A stretch of 64,000 nt of DNA from Coriaria nepalensis (taxonomy: Eukaryota; Streptophyta; Magnoliopsida; Cucurbitales; Coriariaceae): positions 55,312,569-55,376,568 of the forward strand of contig CP114481.1 in NCBI GenBank assembly GCA_027186245.1, written 5' to 3'. The number at the start of each line of letters is the position of its first letter. The first letter of the stretch is position 1. The notes beneath the pieces are model-generated. The model did no database searches. It saw only the letters and a list, made by a program, of their open reading frames with translations, and was not told where the DNA came from. Below are positions 12,205-25,126 of this stretch, one piece after another. Both the position numbers and the translations under genes were made by a program.

Positions 12205-15200
12205 TCAAGATCTAGGGGCTGCCATTTGCTGCTTCTTCACCCTCTCCCCCTGTTTTACCATGCTGTATCAAATCATAAACACCATATCAGAAAAACCTAT
12301 ACATTTTTTTTTTTTTTTGTATTTACCATCTCGTCCTGTCTGTGAGCAACTTAATTATCAATCATACATGTAAGTAATTTTAATTATACTACACGCATTC
12401 GCATTACTCGATGCATATATAACATTACGAGGAGCTTAATTCACCCCCTGTAAATAATTTACCTGATATCATGAGGTGTGATGAATATCCACTGAGATCC
12501 TTGTGCCAAAGCAAATTCTATTAGGGTGTCTAGGCTAATTTTTCGACTGACTGCATCCTGAAAATAGCAAATGATTCATGTTTCAGACAAATATGCCTTC
12601 TCAGTCAGAGAGGTAGAGAAAGAAAACTTGACATGAGTGAGAGAATGCCTTACCATAAACACGTCAAATTCATCCATTGCTCGAAATGGGGCTTCCGTCA
12701 TTTCATGAAGGGCTAGTGCAAAACATAAAGTAGAAAACGACCTTTCTCCACCTAATTGACAGTCAAACCGATGCATGAAGAGCACTTCTTAAATTACCGA
12801 ACTTAACAGAAGAACACTACGAAATTACTGATCAAAACAGAATAAATAGTAATTATATATTATACAAACAAGAATAGGAGGTATCCTGGGACAGTATGAC
12901 TATGAGTTCAACATATTGCGCTAATGGATTCACATTCATTATATAATCTAGCATAAAGTATGATTCTCTGCATTTCAGAAAGATAAACTGGTTAAAAGCT
13001 CCATGATGTAAATATGATAAGAAAGAAAACCTGAGAGTCCTCTGGTATCACGAACAGTGCTGCTAGATGCATCTTGGGGCATCTTCACCTATGAGTGACC
13101 AGGTCAAATCATGAAAATTAGCTTTATCAAAATAATTCACTGAAGGAATTCTGGATTCAGAACATATACTAATTAGCTTACCTCAACTGAAAGGGTCTTA
13201 TCCTCATAACTGACTTTGATATTTCCACTAATCCCTTTCTTTCTTAAATGGCCATTGAACCTGATCAAAAAGGACTTGTTCATGGAGAATTTTAAATATT
13301 GCAAACATAATCTTCAGGTGAAGCAGTCACTGCAAGACACTTTTTTTTTCTTTGGGAAGGGGGGGAGTTGGTTGGAATTGAGTCCTTACTGCCAAGTCAA
13401 CTGACGCTTTAAAAGACTTGCATTCCTTTGAAACTTGCTCATCCGCAATTCCAAGGCTTTCTCACAAGCCTGAAATCAATATTATATGACAAAAGGTCCA
13501 TTATAAAGTCCTAAAGGCAGGATAGGAAAGATTTCTAGAACCTAACAAATAAGAAAATATTATATTTAGACCAGATGATAGTTTTCTAACTAACAAGTTA
13601 CATTTAGATACTAGAAAAAAGGAAGTCCTGGCTTATTTTTTTCTTTTATGGATAAGCAATCCGTAAAATTATGTTCCTGAACCACTAATTATTGCATCAT
13701 ATGAGAAGGAAAAAAAAAAGCTACCGACAATGAGATTAACCTGATGTAATCAGGCTTCAAGACAACCACAAAGTACTTGATAGTGTTAGTCCAAAGTATT
13801 GACCGAGACGTTTCCTAAGGCAGCATAATTTTCGAATACAATAATCAGAACAGAGACTTGTTGAGTTATTGGAAGATCGTTAGACAAAAATTTTCAAGGC
13901 ATTAAAAACTTAGTTATAGACATGGCCTTCCTCTTTATTCATACATAGGAAATCAAAGACAAAATTGGCCTCTGCTGCACACGCAAATAAATTAAAATAA
14001 AAAATAAAACTAAGAAAAAAATGTATGCTCAGAATAGTTGTACGATGATAGGAATAAACATATTACTTACCTTCAACTTTTCTCTGAATCCTTTGTAAGT
14101 CAGCTGCTTTCTTAATATTGTGCGTTCTTTCTTCTCGTACTGAATTCTTAGGTCATCAATAGATTCAGAGTATCTGAGAAAAATAAGGAAAAAAACAATT
14201 TTAACTTGACATTAGCTTTGGTTTGTTATTCAAACAACAAAGCTATGAAGGTGCTAATGCTAATACCGCCGGCTTTCGCTTTCAAGTCTTTGATTTAGTC
14301 TAGTCAATTGGGCACTGAGTTGTTCTGGAGTGCTCCCATCCCAACTCCCTAAAGCTTCAATATCACTCTCTGGACATATTATAGAAGCTTTTCTGTAACA
14401 CTCCTTCAGTTCATTATCAATTCACAATGTCAGAGGCTGAAAGATCTTTTTTTTTTTTTGGCCAAGGCTAAAAGAGAAATTGAATAGGTGTAAAAAATTT
14501 GATTATTAGGAGTATTACGAAGTTTAAAGGTGGGTACATAAATATAGCCAGATGAACCAGTAAAGACATGGAAACTCTAAAAACTGCTTTTCTTTCAAGG
14601 CAAAAGGAAGAAATAAGAGCCAGATAAGTAATCCAAGTCGCATGCCATAGTTCTTTAGTTAGAAAGATCCAAAATTAAGTTGGAACTAGAAAAGATAACT
14701 ATCGAATTTAGAGTATTCATAGGAATCTCAGAAACCTATAGCTATAGTTGAAAATTAAAAGTATAACAGAATGCAGTGTAAGAGAAAAGATCCCAAGAAA
14801 ATATGAGCAAGGGAAGCTTTTCCTATCCAAATCATGAATAAAATATACCTTCCGGTGCTCTTGAACTTTCTGATATTCTCTTTCAGAGTCTTTAATATCA
14901 GGAAGGACCTTGTTAGTCATAATACCTTCATAATGAACCTTTTCCTGAGACAGATTCCCAGCTTTATAAATTAATAAACAGATTTAAGTAATGAATTGCA
15001 GTGAGACTATTTAAAGAAGTGATGTTAGAGGGGAACCTCTTCTGCAGAATGTAGATCACGTTCAATCTGCATGAGATTTCCCTCTGCTTCTTCAAATGCA
15101 TCAATTTCCCCTTTTGCCGACTCTAATTTTTCTCATAGAAACCATTGTAAAGTAGTGCTCATTATCAAATTGAATATGAAAATTCACAACGTTTCCATCG

Positions 15201-18200
15201 TACGTACCACATAGATTCTCAAATGATGCTGTAAGATCCTTAACCTTAGCTTCTGCTTGCATCTTTCTGTGTGTGAGCCTTTCCACCAATGCCTCACTTT
15301 CACGTATGTCCTCCTGGATTTTCTGAGCAACAAGAAAGAATATGTTGTTATAATATGTCATGAAAACTAAATTTATTTGCTCGCTCATTCATAAAGAATA
15401 AAAAAGAGAGAGAGAGAGAAAGAAAGAAAGAATAATGCACACATACATACAATAACACACACACATACCTTAATGTTATGTATGTAATCTAAACATACTA
15501 CACATTTGATAAAAAGCAGGAATCCTAATTTAGCACGAGTATCATTTACATACTGATTTTTCTTGACAAAGGTCATCAGCATCCGAAGCAGGAGATGAAT
15601 TAGCTTCAGCAATATGTGAATTCTCCAAATCTCGCAGTTGTAACTTCTTAGACATTAAAGAACGTTCAGCACTATGACACCTCCTCTACAAAAAAGACAA
15701 GAAAAAAGAAGACGCTAATGAAATCAAGTGGAACTCTATAAAAATTTGCATTCTCTAAATAAGGAAATAAAAATGATTTGAAAACAGTCATTACCTTTAC
15801 ACTATCTAGATTCTCTTCAACACCCTTAAGTTCATCTTCTGCATCCCTTTTCCTCTTCCTGCAGTCTTGAGATTCTTCTTTAACATTCAAATCATCTCTT
15901 TCAAGAGTCTTCCTCTGATTATCAAAGGAGCTATACAGTCGGCCTGTTCTAAGCCTCTTAGCTGGGGGAAGTATTGTTTGAACTGAACCGCGAGAAAACC
16001 TTTTAAAAGATGGCAATAAGTCTTGATCCGTCATAATAATCATTTAAGAAGAGTGCATGTAAGTCCTTGTTAAGCTGCAGTACATAGATATATGGTAGCA
16101 ATACTAACATCTAATGTAAGGGTGAACCAAGGCTTAGAATTGGTTGAGCACTGCTTACATTTAGGACAAGGAATTTAGGGGAAGGACTAACATTCTTCCT
16201 AATTGGCCAACAATTGTATGTAACAACCAAAGATGTCTGCAGCAACTATAATAAATTTGATGTAATCTATTAGGAATCAATCTCCTAAATTTTCAATACA
16301 ACACCCATAATAGAAAGTTACTACCGAAGTGTCCCTTGCATGTACCCTGAAAACAATTACTAGAGTAAATGTAAAAACAAATTGGGGGAAAAGGTTAAAA
16401 AAGAACTGGAAATTCAATCTCCGACTTACATTTTATACCCATCTAAGGTGAATACCTCCTTGAGGTTTGAGACCCTCTGATCAAATGCAACTGCTTTACC
16501 AACATTATAATCTCTAACAAGAACTTGTCGCTCTGCACCACCCTAGAAATGAAAGAAACACATCATATCTTCTTGAAGGGTACAGAAAAAATTCAAACAA
16601 GCCTTAGAAGATACACAAGAAAAATAAATTAAGGAGATCACCAGCAAAAAAGGGAAAAAAAATGTAGTAAATGTGAAGAGAAGAAACCATTAAATTACCA
16701 TATCTACCAAAACATTGAGGATGGTAGGATTTTCAGAATGGATAGCTGAAAGAGTAGTAGGGTGGTTTGTTTGAGGAAGCAAGTGAGCCGGAATGTTTAA
16801 CCTGCAATTAAAATAAAAACATAAGAAAAGAGATGCTATACCTCAAAGTAATATCAACAAAGAGATGACGGTTGAGACTGCAAATCAAAATAAAATTCCA
16901 CCCATCTACCTTGGTGTTGAAAAATCATATATGATAATACTAAGGTTCATATAGTTAGCTTCCCTTGCACATCTTCTTAAAAGAAGGGAATCTCTGTGAC
17001 TTGTCACAATGAAAGCATTGAGCAACTTTCCAATTGCATGTTCAACAGCAGGAGCCCATGTGTCCCCATCATTCAAGCTCTGCCCAAAATAGCTAAACAT
17101 TATGATAAAATAAACTGTTGCAAAGGCAATAAATTTATTCTTATGAGACCTTATATGTTAACCAGAAATGAGACTAAAACAGGTTATTTGTATTTTAGGC
17201 AAGTTTAACAACAATTATGAAGTGAACTTCACAGGCCTGTTGTTGAAAGGAACTCTTATTTATATTTCCTACGAGTAGAGGCAGGAGTGATCCCCATCTG
17301 TCTTAAGTATCATAGCCAGCCTCCAAGAAAAATTGTGATCTCCATGAATTTAGTAAGATTGTAAAGACTTTTGATAGATAGCACAGCCACAGCCCACATA
17401 ATAGGAGAAACAAATCTAACAAGCAGAGACGATATATTGCATTACTCACCACATGGGCACCAATTGGACCAATTGGTGGTCTTTCAAATCTATGATGTTG
17501 TGTCTCAATTGCACGTAACAACTGAATAACTCTATCTCCCCCAAAAGCTGTCACCTGTTTAGAGATCAAATTTGATTCCATTGTGGGAATGTGAATCCAC
17601 AAGTTGGTTTAGAAAAATTCATTGCGTACACAAATAGATCCTATTGATCTCGAATCAAACATTATCAAAATACTTGCACAAGCCTAAACACTAATGGGTT
17701 TTGATTAAGAAGTAATCAAAATCACATGAAAGTAATCTGCACCTTGTTGGTCTGATGTTGCTCAAGCTCTCGAATCGAGAAAGAAATTTCACGCCTCCTT
17801 TTGTCATAGTCTTCAATCTAATAAAGGAAAATTCCTTGTCAAGTATCAATGACTAATTTTCCAAGTCAATCACAATACACTGCTGTCTCAGCAAATCAAC
17901 TACAATATGCAAGCAAAAAACCAGGACACCCTCACATGAAGCATTGTACTTGTAGAAAATTTTTACATCACCTGCTCAGCAAGTTTTTTTAGTTCACTCT
18001 TCCAATAACGTTGGTTTTCTAGTAAAGCAATCTCTTCTTCCTTCAACCTGAAATACAAAGTACTGGGATTTAGTACATCTGCCCTGATGGATTGAGAAAA
18101 AAGTTGAACCAATGAAATGAACAAAAGTATCACTCTTTGAATGTCTGCTCAGCAGCATAGACCTCCGATTGAAGTTCCTTCATCGCTTCCTCCATTTCAG

Positions 18201-21200
18201 ATTCTTCAGCCTGCGAGATATTAGCAATATCTAAAGTAGAATTAAAGGACATGAGGGTACTAATAGATGGGGGGGAAGGGGCAGAGCGCAGAAACGAAAG
18301 AGCAAGAAAGAGATAGAGAAGAAGTGAATGAATGAATGGCAGTGCTTGCACTCATGAAGGATAATATATTTAAAGGAAAGTGAGAGAGGCCTGTGATGGT
18401 TTCTCCAAACAAACCATGGAGATGCATTGATTTATAAAGTGGAAGGGTTTAGAAACCAGGAACAGGCTAACTAAGATTGAGTATATACTATCATCTAATC
18501 GAGAGTGGCTTTAAAGAGAGTGAACTTATAACTGGATTGCAATTTCCAGGTTCAAGTCACTTCAGTAACTTACGACTAGAGGAAGAATTGACAACAGGAA
18601 CCACATAGCAAGGCCTGTTTAGGAAAATAAATGTAAATTATAAATCTCTGAAAACAAAAAACCTGTGTATTTTTCATGTGCTGCTCATGAATATCACACA
18701 CTTGTTGTTCAATCAATCTAACACGGTTCACCATCTTCCGAATGTGGCTCAATTTGCGTTCACGCTCTTCTTCAAGCCCAAGCTTCTCTTTTGTTGTCTA
18801 AGTAGTTCACAACAATTACTAAAAAATCAAAATGGTGTGACCTAAATTCACAGAAGATGGTATGACCAAAATTCACATCAAATGCACTGAAAGGCTAGCA
18901 AAGGATGTGAAATAAGTGCACAAATCATACATCCTGAAATAATCACACATAACATTTAGAAAGGCAAAAGATAGAAGAATCAATGAAAAAGTAACAAAAA
19001 TGCTATTTTCATCTCAGAGTTCAATCTGAATATCAGCCAACTACTCTTATAATTTCAATGTGAAGAAACAATAAACATCTAAACTTTCAATGTACCAAGG
19101 AAAGAGTTTCTTGCAGTTCATCCTTCATTCTTCGCACTTCTGCGGTCTTTTCCATCATGTATGCAATCTGACTTTTCTTCTTACTGCGACGATCTTTCAA
19201 TTTTACCACCAAATCCTGCAATAAAGCTCAAGAAACATTTAACCAACCAGATGATTGAAATATCATGCTTTGTATAGCAAAAGCAATAGCGAAATGAAGA
19301 CGTCATAGACTGATAAATGAGTCTAAGGGAACAGAACATGATGAAATTCTTACTAGAAACAGAGTGAATAGTTTCCATTACAGCTGAAGCTGTAACTCAA
19401 TGTGTATTATGTAACTTGAAGCAAAGAGCAAACAAATGTACTACGTGAAAAGAATAAAATAAGGAACATGTTAGTGTTACGACTTATATTCCACAATTCA
19501 AAATCATCTTTCACTAAAGAAAGTTGCACGAAAGACTTAGCCTGGAATATTAGAAACAGAAAATTCATCTTGCCTGCAACCAGCAAAATAGATCACACTT
19601 GTGGGGGGCAGTTACATCCCCAAAATAGATCACATTTGTGTCCTCTTTAGAAGACACAGAAGAATCAACTCAAAGATTTTTTATTCCCTTCCGAGATTCA
19701 AACTCACAAGATTATGTACAACTTCCTTCCAGGCATTGACAAAGTATGTTGGATACTGAAACTGAAGATGGCTGACATAAAAACGACGAAGACTATCATA
19801 CATACGCAAGTGCATATCTACTGAATTGATACCAGACAAAGTTGGGCTTCATGGAAATAAACTCATTCATCCAAACACGAAAATGAAAATAATTAAGAGA
19901 AAAGAAGAGAAAAGAAATTATATATATCAAGGGAGGTAGTTTCAATTTCATTTAATGATGCAGAAAGAGCTAATAACATGGCCAAGAGATTGTTAATCAC
20001 CAGTAAGTGGTCGATTTTTTCTTGGCAAGTAGGTATACGATCGTTAAGCTTTCGGATCTTTGTACTCTGATGTTCGATTTGTTTGTCAACATCATACACC
20101 CATGACCAAGCAAGCCTCTTCTTCAACTGCTGGACTTTCTGAGATATTTCTTCAACATGCTCCATGCTTTTAATCTTTCCTTGCAATTCATTAAGTTCCT
20201 TTTCTACAGGTCGTATCGTGGACTCCAGATCATCAACAAGAGCATTTGCGGACCTCAGTTGGTCCAAAATGTTTTTTAAGAGATCATCTACTTGCTGAAG
20301 AAGAGTAGCCTTGAAAAAAAACTGTGCAGTAAAATGTCATTTTAGAATCCCAAATGTTGTTATGGCCTATATTCAATAAAGAATTACCTTAAATTTATCT
20401 CTGTCATTTCCAGAATGCAAAAATTCTCTGCTTTTGTCTTGACTCATTATTACACATGGATTTTCAACATCAATCTGCGGAATGGTACAATGGTTAAATG
20501 ATATGTAGGTATGTCGTAGCACTTTGCAGTTTGCAGTAACACTAGACGTCTTAAGAACCAAGAGGAAGAAAAAAAAAGACAAATAGGAAGATAATTCCTA
20601 AACAATTACTCACATTGAAATGTTCCACTAGCTCACGAAGCTCATCTTTTCGATTGGAAACCTTTTTTCCTGTCAAATACCATTGACGAAAGAAATCAGT
20701 TAGCACCAAAGATCAAGTGCAACGATTACTCAGAATGCATGATAAAGCAATCCAATACTACTTTTTACCTTGGCAATCTTTCAAGGTGGTAGAGCTGGTA
20801 GATTCAGATATCCTTCGTTCAATAATAATAACGTCACCAAATACGTCCGGCTTAAAAGCATCCTCCCCTTGATTTTTCAATTCAACACGAATAACAGCAT
20901 AGCTGTGACATGCAGTAGTAGACACAAATTGGTACCAAGATAAAGCTATATTGATTTGCAAGTGCTGTGTGAAAGTAGAGAAACTTCCTTGCAAATAAAT
21001 ACCATGCAGAAGGCAGAGCATTGAAGACCATTATAATCGACAACATAATCATGATCATTATGTAACATACGCGCATGGAAATGCAAAGCCAATTATAAGA
21101 AACCGTCAGTCTATAAGTTGATATGAGGAAAGCCAATTATAAGAAACCATCAGTCTATAAGTTGTAATATCCTCATATCTAACCTAAGAGGTCATAAAAT

Positions 21201-21877
21201 CACACGTTAACTAGATTTAACAAACACGTGATTCCTGAATAGCTGGCCTCTCAAACATCTAATGGGTGCGGTGCATCCTTATCTGATCAACGAAAATAAA
21301 CTGACAATGAAAAGATTTGATATACCCGCAACCAGTCTTTATAAAGTCCTTCAAAGTAGATGCCCTTTGAGTTCCCTTAGCTCGGCAGCCGAAAGCAACA
21401 CATAGAGCAGTCAGTATAGCACTCTTTCCACCTGGAAAAAAAAAAACAAAAGACATGTGATTCAACATCCTACAACCTACCATGTTTCTCAAATGTACAC
21501 AAATATTTTCATTAGTAATATAAATCAGTTACCCAATTGAATGAACACTTATTCCCCTTTTCTTTCAAAACTTAAGAACCTCAGTAAACAGATATCGAGA
21601 TTAGATGCGGGCCTCACAAACATATCCCGTACATATATTGTGCATTCAAAAACAAAGAATGGCATACAGTCCAAGAGTAGCGCGCATAGGAAAAACAAAA
21701 ATGAGGTCGCTTACTTCCATTCTGACCAGTGATAAAGTTAACCCATTCGCCTAGCTCGATCTGCAAGTTACTATGGCACATAAAGTTCTCCATTCTGACA
21801 CTCTTGATTATACCAGCTCCCGACCGCGGCGGAAGAGAGGTGGAGATATGGTCGTGAATACCCCTAGAGTCCCCCAT
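12205..21877 (-). CDS. SMC6: Structural maintenance of chromosomes protein 6 (SMC5/6 complex)
   Basis: Complete gene of 28 exons on the minus strand: 21877-21715, 21431-21326, 20902-20769, 20669-20614, 20474-20388, 20321-20001, 19215-19096, 18797-18663, 18210-18134, 18047-17972, 17817-17743, 17554-17450, 17079-16910, 16801-16699, 16542-16430, 15999-15795, 15685-15554, 15322-15208, 15122-15037, 14944-14849, 14403-14267, 14173-14071, 13469-13390, 13260-13182, 13088-13031, 12751-12654, 12557-12463, 12262-12205. They sum to 3183 nt, 1060 residues, close to Arabidopsis SMC6. Walker A GQNGSGKS (51-58) spans exons 1-2; long coiled-coil arms flank a hinge; the signature LSGGERS is at about 976 and Walker B with MDEFDVF at about 1003-1009. 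SMC6 pairs with SMC5 and acts with NSE subunits in homologous recombination repair. Acceptors of exons 16 and 21 are weak but are the only ones that keep frame and homology. The start chosen is the first ATG. Confidence 0.94.
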
Positions 21878-22438
21878 CAAAAGGGCTTTAAGGTTTACTG
21901 CGAAACCCTAAATATTGAGGAAGACGGTATACAGTGAGAACAGGAGCTGTGATTCTTAAATCATAAGCAGTAAACGAAGGAGAAAAGTATAAATAGCATC
22001 AGAGTTATCTTATGGCGGGAAGCCGGGAACGAGTACTGTTCCGTGAGAGCTTTGGCAGGAGAAATTGGGCTCGCAGCGTTGTCGGCCCAATCTGCGAAAG
22101 CTTTTCTCTTTTGGGAAAACTAGGAATGGATCCCTTGTAGTATATAACAAATACAAATTGACCCCTATTGGCTATAATATAACCATCGGACTCCGTTAAT
22201 TAACAACTTGAGTTAGTGTTAGGTCCAAAACGGAACCTATTAGCGAAAGTGTAAAATACGTCGACGTTTACTCTCCCTCCCTGACTCGAAAACTTCGTCT
22301 GCGAGGGCGAAGCGTCAAAAACCACCCTGAACAGAGTACTTGCAATTCGACATCTCGATCGCTTGAAGATCCCTCTCAAATCGAGGAAACTTCATATTCA
22401 TCATAAGCAAATTGATTTCATTCCTTTTCTCTACAGCT
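21878..22438. promoter_or_regulatory. Short divergent promoter region between SMC6 and a COQ5-like exon
   Basis: 560 bases separate the divergent start codons of SMC6 (-) and the COQ5-like first exon (+). A pyrimidine tract ending in CTACAG lies 2 bases before the + strand ATG and could be a 5' UTR intron acceptor. No clear TATA box was identified. Confidence 0.4.
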
Positions 22439-22532
22439 ATGGCCTTGAGAACATCGACTCAGAAGCTCGGGAAAAAGCTCCTGCCGATGATTTCTAATGC
22501 TTCTCTGCTGCATTCACATGCCACAAGTTTTG
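22439..22532 (+). pseudogene. COQ5: Orphan first exon resembling COQ5 (ubiquinone methyltransferase)
   Basis: The ATG at 22439 opens a 31-residue segment starting MALRTS with the stretch LLHSHATSFG, which resembles the mitochondrial targeting N terminus of plant COQ5 (C-methyltransferase of ubiquinone synthesis). A possible donor follows at 22533 (G|GTTCG). The conserved continuation of COQ5 (KSKLVGNVF region and the SAM-binding domain) was not found anywhere downstream in the window, so only the targeting exon is present. Without splicing the frame stops after about 11 more codons. It may be a partial duplication or what is left after a deletion. The recognition rests on a short peptide recalled from COQ5, so it is moderate. 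Confidence 0.45.
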
Positions 22533-23505
22533 GTTCGTCTCTCTCTCCCCTCTCTCTCTCTTTGTGAGCATACATATTCTCTTTTTTAGGATACGTGCTC
22601 TTAATAATTTCTTCAGTTCCTATACTGAATTCCTCATATTAGTATGGAATGTAGTGTTGAATCTTGTAATAATAGATCTGGTATGCTGTAATTGCCTTCT
22701 ACTTCAATCGAGCATGTATTAAAGCTCTTATTGAGGCTTTCAGGTTAAAAGTTACAGTAGAAATGTATGTCGATTGAAGATAGAAGACTGAAGCATATTT
22801 TATGATTTTGTTCGCTGGTAGTCAGATTTTCTTATACATATTCTGAGACTCAGGATGGAGTAAGTGCCAAATCCAAGGACAGGAATGGACACCCCATTGT
22901 TCAAAACGATATCGTTCTGTTCATCATATGCCGTCATCATTCTATAGGACTCGCAACAAAACATGTGATGTGAATGTAGGTCAAATTATATATTTCCTTT
23001 TGAAGTTACTCTTCCTATGACCAGGTTGTTCAGATGAAATGATTGGATTGAGGTTCTTTTCTTAATTACTACTGGACCATTTCCGACCACATCCATGCAT
23101 TCATCTTCCTCTCCAGAATACCTATTCTTTTTTCATCTATCATCTCTTTTCTCCATCTAAAAATGACCTGTAAACTAATAAGAAAACATTTCAATGATTC
23201 ATCTTCTTGCTTTTGCTTTTGTTGATTTCTTGCCATTTTCTTCTTCCTGTGATGTTTGCTGATTTCATCCAGAATTATGATCTAACGATCTAACAATCGT
23301 TGTGAAAATATAAGAATTTAAGTTAGAGAAAGTTTAATGTCTGATTTAGGCTCATTTTTGGTACATAAATTTCTTTTGATGGTCAAAAAAAAAAAAACAA
23401 ATTGGAGAAAAGCCTCCTTGATTTCATTTCATGAGGTTCTTAGGGATCCATATTAATTTTTGCAGTATGATCCAGTAACCGATTGCAAATCCAGCCTGAT
23501 ATATC
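22533..23505. other. Intergenic, no gene recognised
   Basis: No exon with family features was found on either strand. It was searched specifically for COQ5 exons 2 onward without success. Confidence 0.5.
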
Positions 23506-23872
23506 TTAGGACGGTGGGCCATATGGACCGTAATTGCCATTCCAACCGCCATCCCAAGGGCTAGCATGAGATCCAGTCATTTGACGCACATGAATTCCTC
23601 TAAGGACTCCATTCTTCTTCTTCTTCATCTCAATATCCTTCCTATCTGCAAATTCAAGGGACAAGACAATGAATATGAACATACATACAAGAATTTAAGC
23701 TCTGCAATAATTTACTAAGTTGGAAGAACATGTGCTTACGTGGGTGGAGAGAGTGATGGTGAGGAATATCAGCCTCCACGAACTTATGTGTTGCCACGTT
23801 GGAAAACACGAGAAGCATAACAACTAGGACAACATCCCAAGTGAAGATAACTGTGTTCCTCTTTGAAGCCAT
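23506..23872 (-). CDS. Small secreted peptide precursor SP1 (90 aa)
   Basis: Two exons, 23872-23740 and 23645-23506, joined after phase 1 (C|AT), 90 residues, stop TAA 23508-23506. A signal peptide (MASKRNTVIFTWDVVL followed by a hydrophobic core) is followed by a His-rich stretch, a basic stretch RKDIEMKKKK and a C terminus SPWDGGWNGNYGPYGPPS rich in Gly, Pro and aromatic residues. The product is predicted to be exported, and the layout (signal peptide, variable spacer, short conserved C terminus) is that of peptide-hormone precursors. It is a close paralogue of SP2, 570 bases away in the same direction, and shares the P-W-x-G-G box with the SP6/SP7 genes near the receptor kinases. No named family was recognised. 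Confidence 0.72.
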
Positions 23873-24440
23873 TAATGCATGAAGCGATGTTGTAAAGAAC
23901 TCGTTGAGGGTCTTGCATATTATATATTGCCCAAATATTAATTAGTCAAAGCACGTGATTTGATTTTCAACGCAATTTGAACGAGTCATTAGTACAATGA
24001 AAATCATAGAGGATAAAGTCATTCTATGGTGATAAAGTAGTTAATTGGACTAAGAATTTCCATAGAGGAGGAGGTTAGTTTTCAAAGCATACAGCTAAGT
24101 ACAGTTAATGAACATGTTGCATGACAGAAACATCATCCTTAGCTAGTTTACTACGTACGTCTCAATATTTTTTTGGAAACCGACACCAAACAGCCCGACC
24201 TGCCCTTCCGTGCACTCCTAATTGTTAATGGTATTCATATTTTTGCCCATTGTAAAAGCACTCCAGTATATTTACATAACTTTCAAAGTTTCTATAGGAT
24301 TCACATTTTTATTTGTTTTTGGGAGCCAAAGTTACAATATCAACTTCAGTACAGAAAATACAGAGGAGAAACTAATGAAAGTGAAGGCAGAGACAAGCAG
24401 AAACATCCTCGGACGGAGCAGCTGTTCGGAATTGATTACT

Positions 24441-24766
24441 TTAGGGTTCATAACCATAATTTCCACCATGAGGGGCGTCTGCAAAAAGCCTATTTCCACC
24501 TATAAACACAGGCTCAGCTCTTCCAATCTTCTTCCTCATTTCAATATCCTTCCTATCTGCAATTTCAGCCAAAAACAGAGGAGAAAAATGAACAAAATAC
24601 AAACTTGGCCTTGCGCTGCAGTTCAAACTAAGAAAATGCGATTACATAGCCGGTAAGGAATAGCAGCTTCAACGAGGTTGTGAGTTGTAACATGGGAAAG
24701 CATGACAAGTATAGCAATTATAAAAATCTCCAAAAACAAGATCATTGAGTCCCTCTTAGAAGCCAT
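24441..24766 (-). CDS. Small secreted peptide precursor SP2 (78 aa)
   Basis: Two exons, 24766-24646 and 24556-24441, phase-1 junction (T|AT), 78 residues, stop TAA. It starts MASKRDSMILFLEIF with a hydrophobic signal core and has the same RKDIEM block at the start of exon 2 as SP1. The C terminus ends DAPHGGNYGYEP, matching the P-[WYH]-x-G-[GN]-[YW] box of the other peptide genes in this window. SP1 and SP2 keep the same intron position and phase, so they are a tandem duplicate pair. Function is unknown; secretion and processing are inferred. Confidence 0.7.
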
Positions 24767-25126
24767 GTTCCTCTTTATGACTAATGAAGCTTTTCAAAAA
24801 CTCATAAGGGTGTTATATTCATGAGATAGAGGACCTAGTCCTAATTTAAAACAAACTAGTCGTTTTGGTATTCGATTCAGGTTGAACAAGTCACTTTATA
24901 TATAACATAAATAATATAACATATTAATCAAGTTGGGCAAAAAAAATTCAAAAATGTTAAAAAAGTTTTTAGTAGATGTCTAATGATTCCCATAATACTA
25001 ACACCCTGCATTCCCACCTTTATACTGCCGTGGACATTATGAAACAGAATATTAGTTGCAACAAAGTCCCAAGAAGATACATTCAATGATAGATCTATCA
25101 ACTGTTTCAGAAAAAACATACCCGTA
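24767..25126. other. Intergenic between SP2 and the FolD pseudogene
   Basis: About 360 AT-rich bases holding the SP2 promoter side. No separate gene seen. Confidence 0.5.

Noticed and set aside
16318..16346. Possible extra SMC6 micro-exon after a CAG acceptor at 16347-16349
   Set aside because: Its residues do not fit SMC6 homologues, while joining exon 15 directly to the exon starting at 15999 gives [11 protein letters not shown] in frame.
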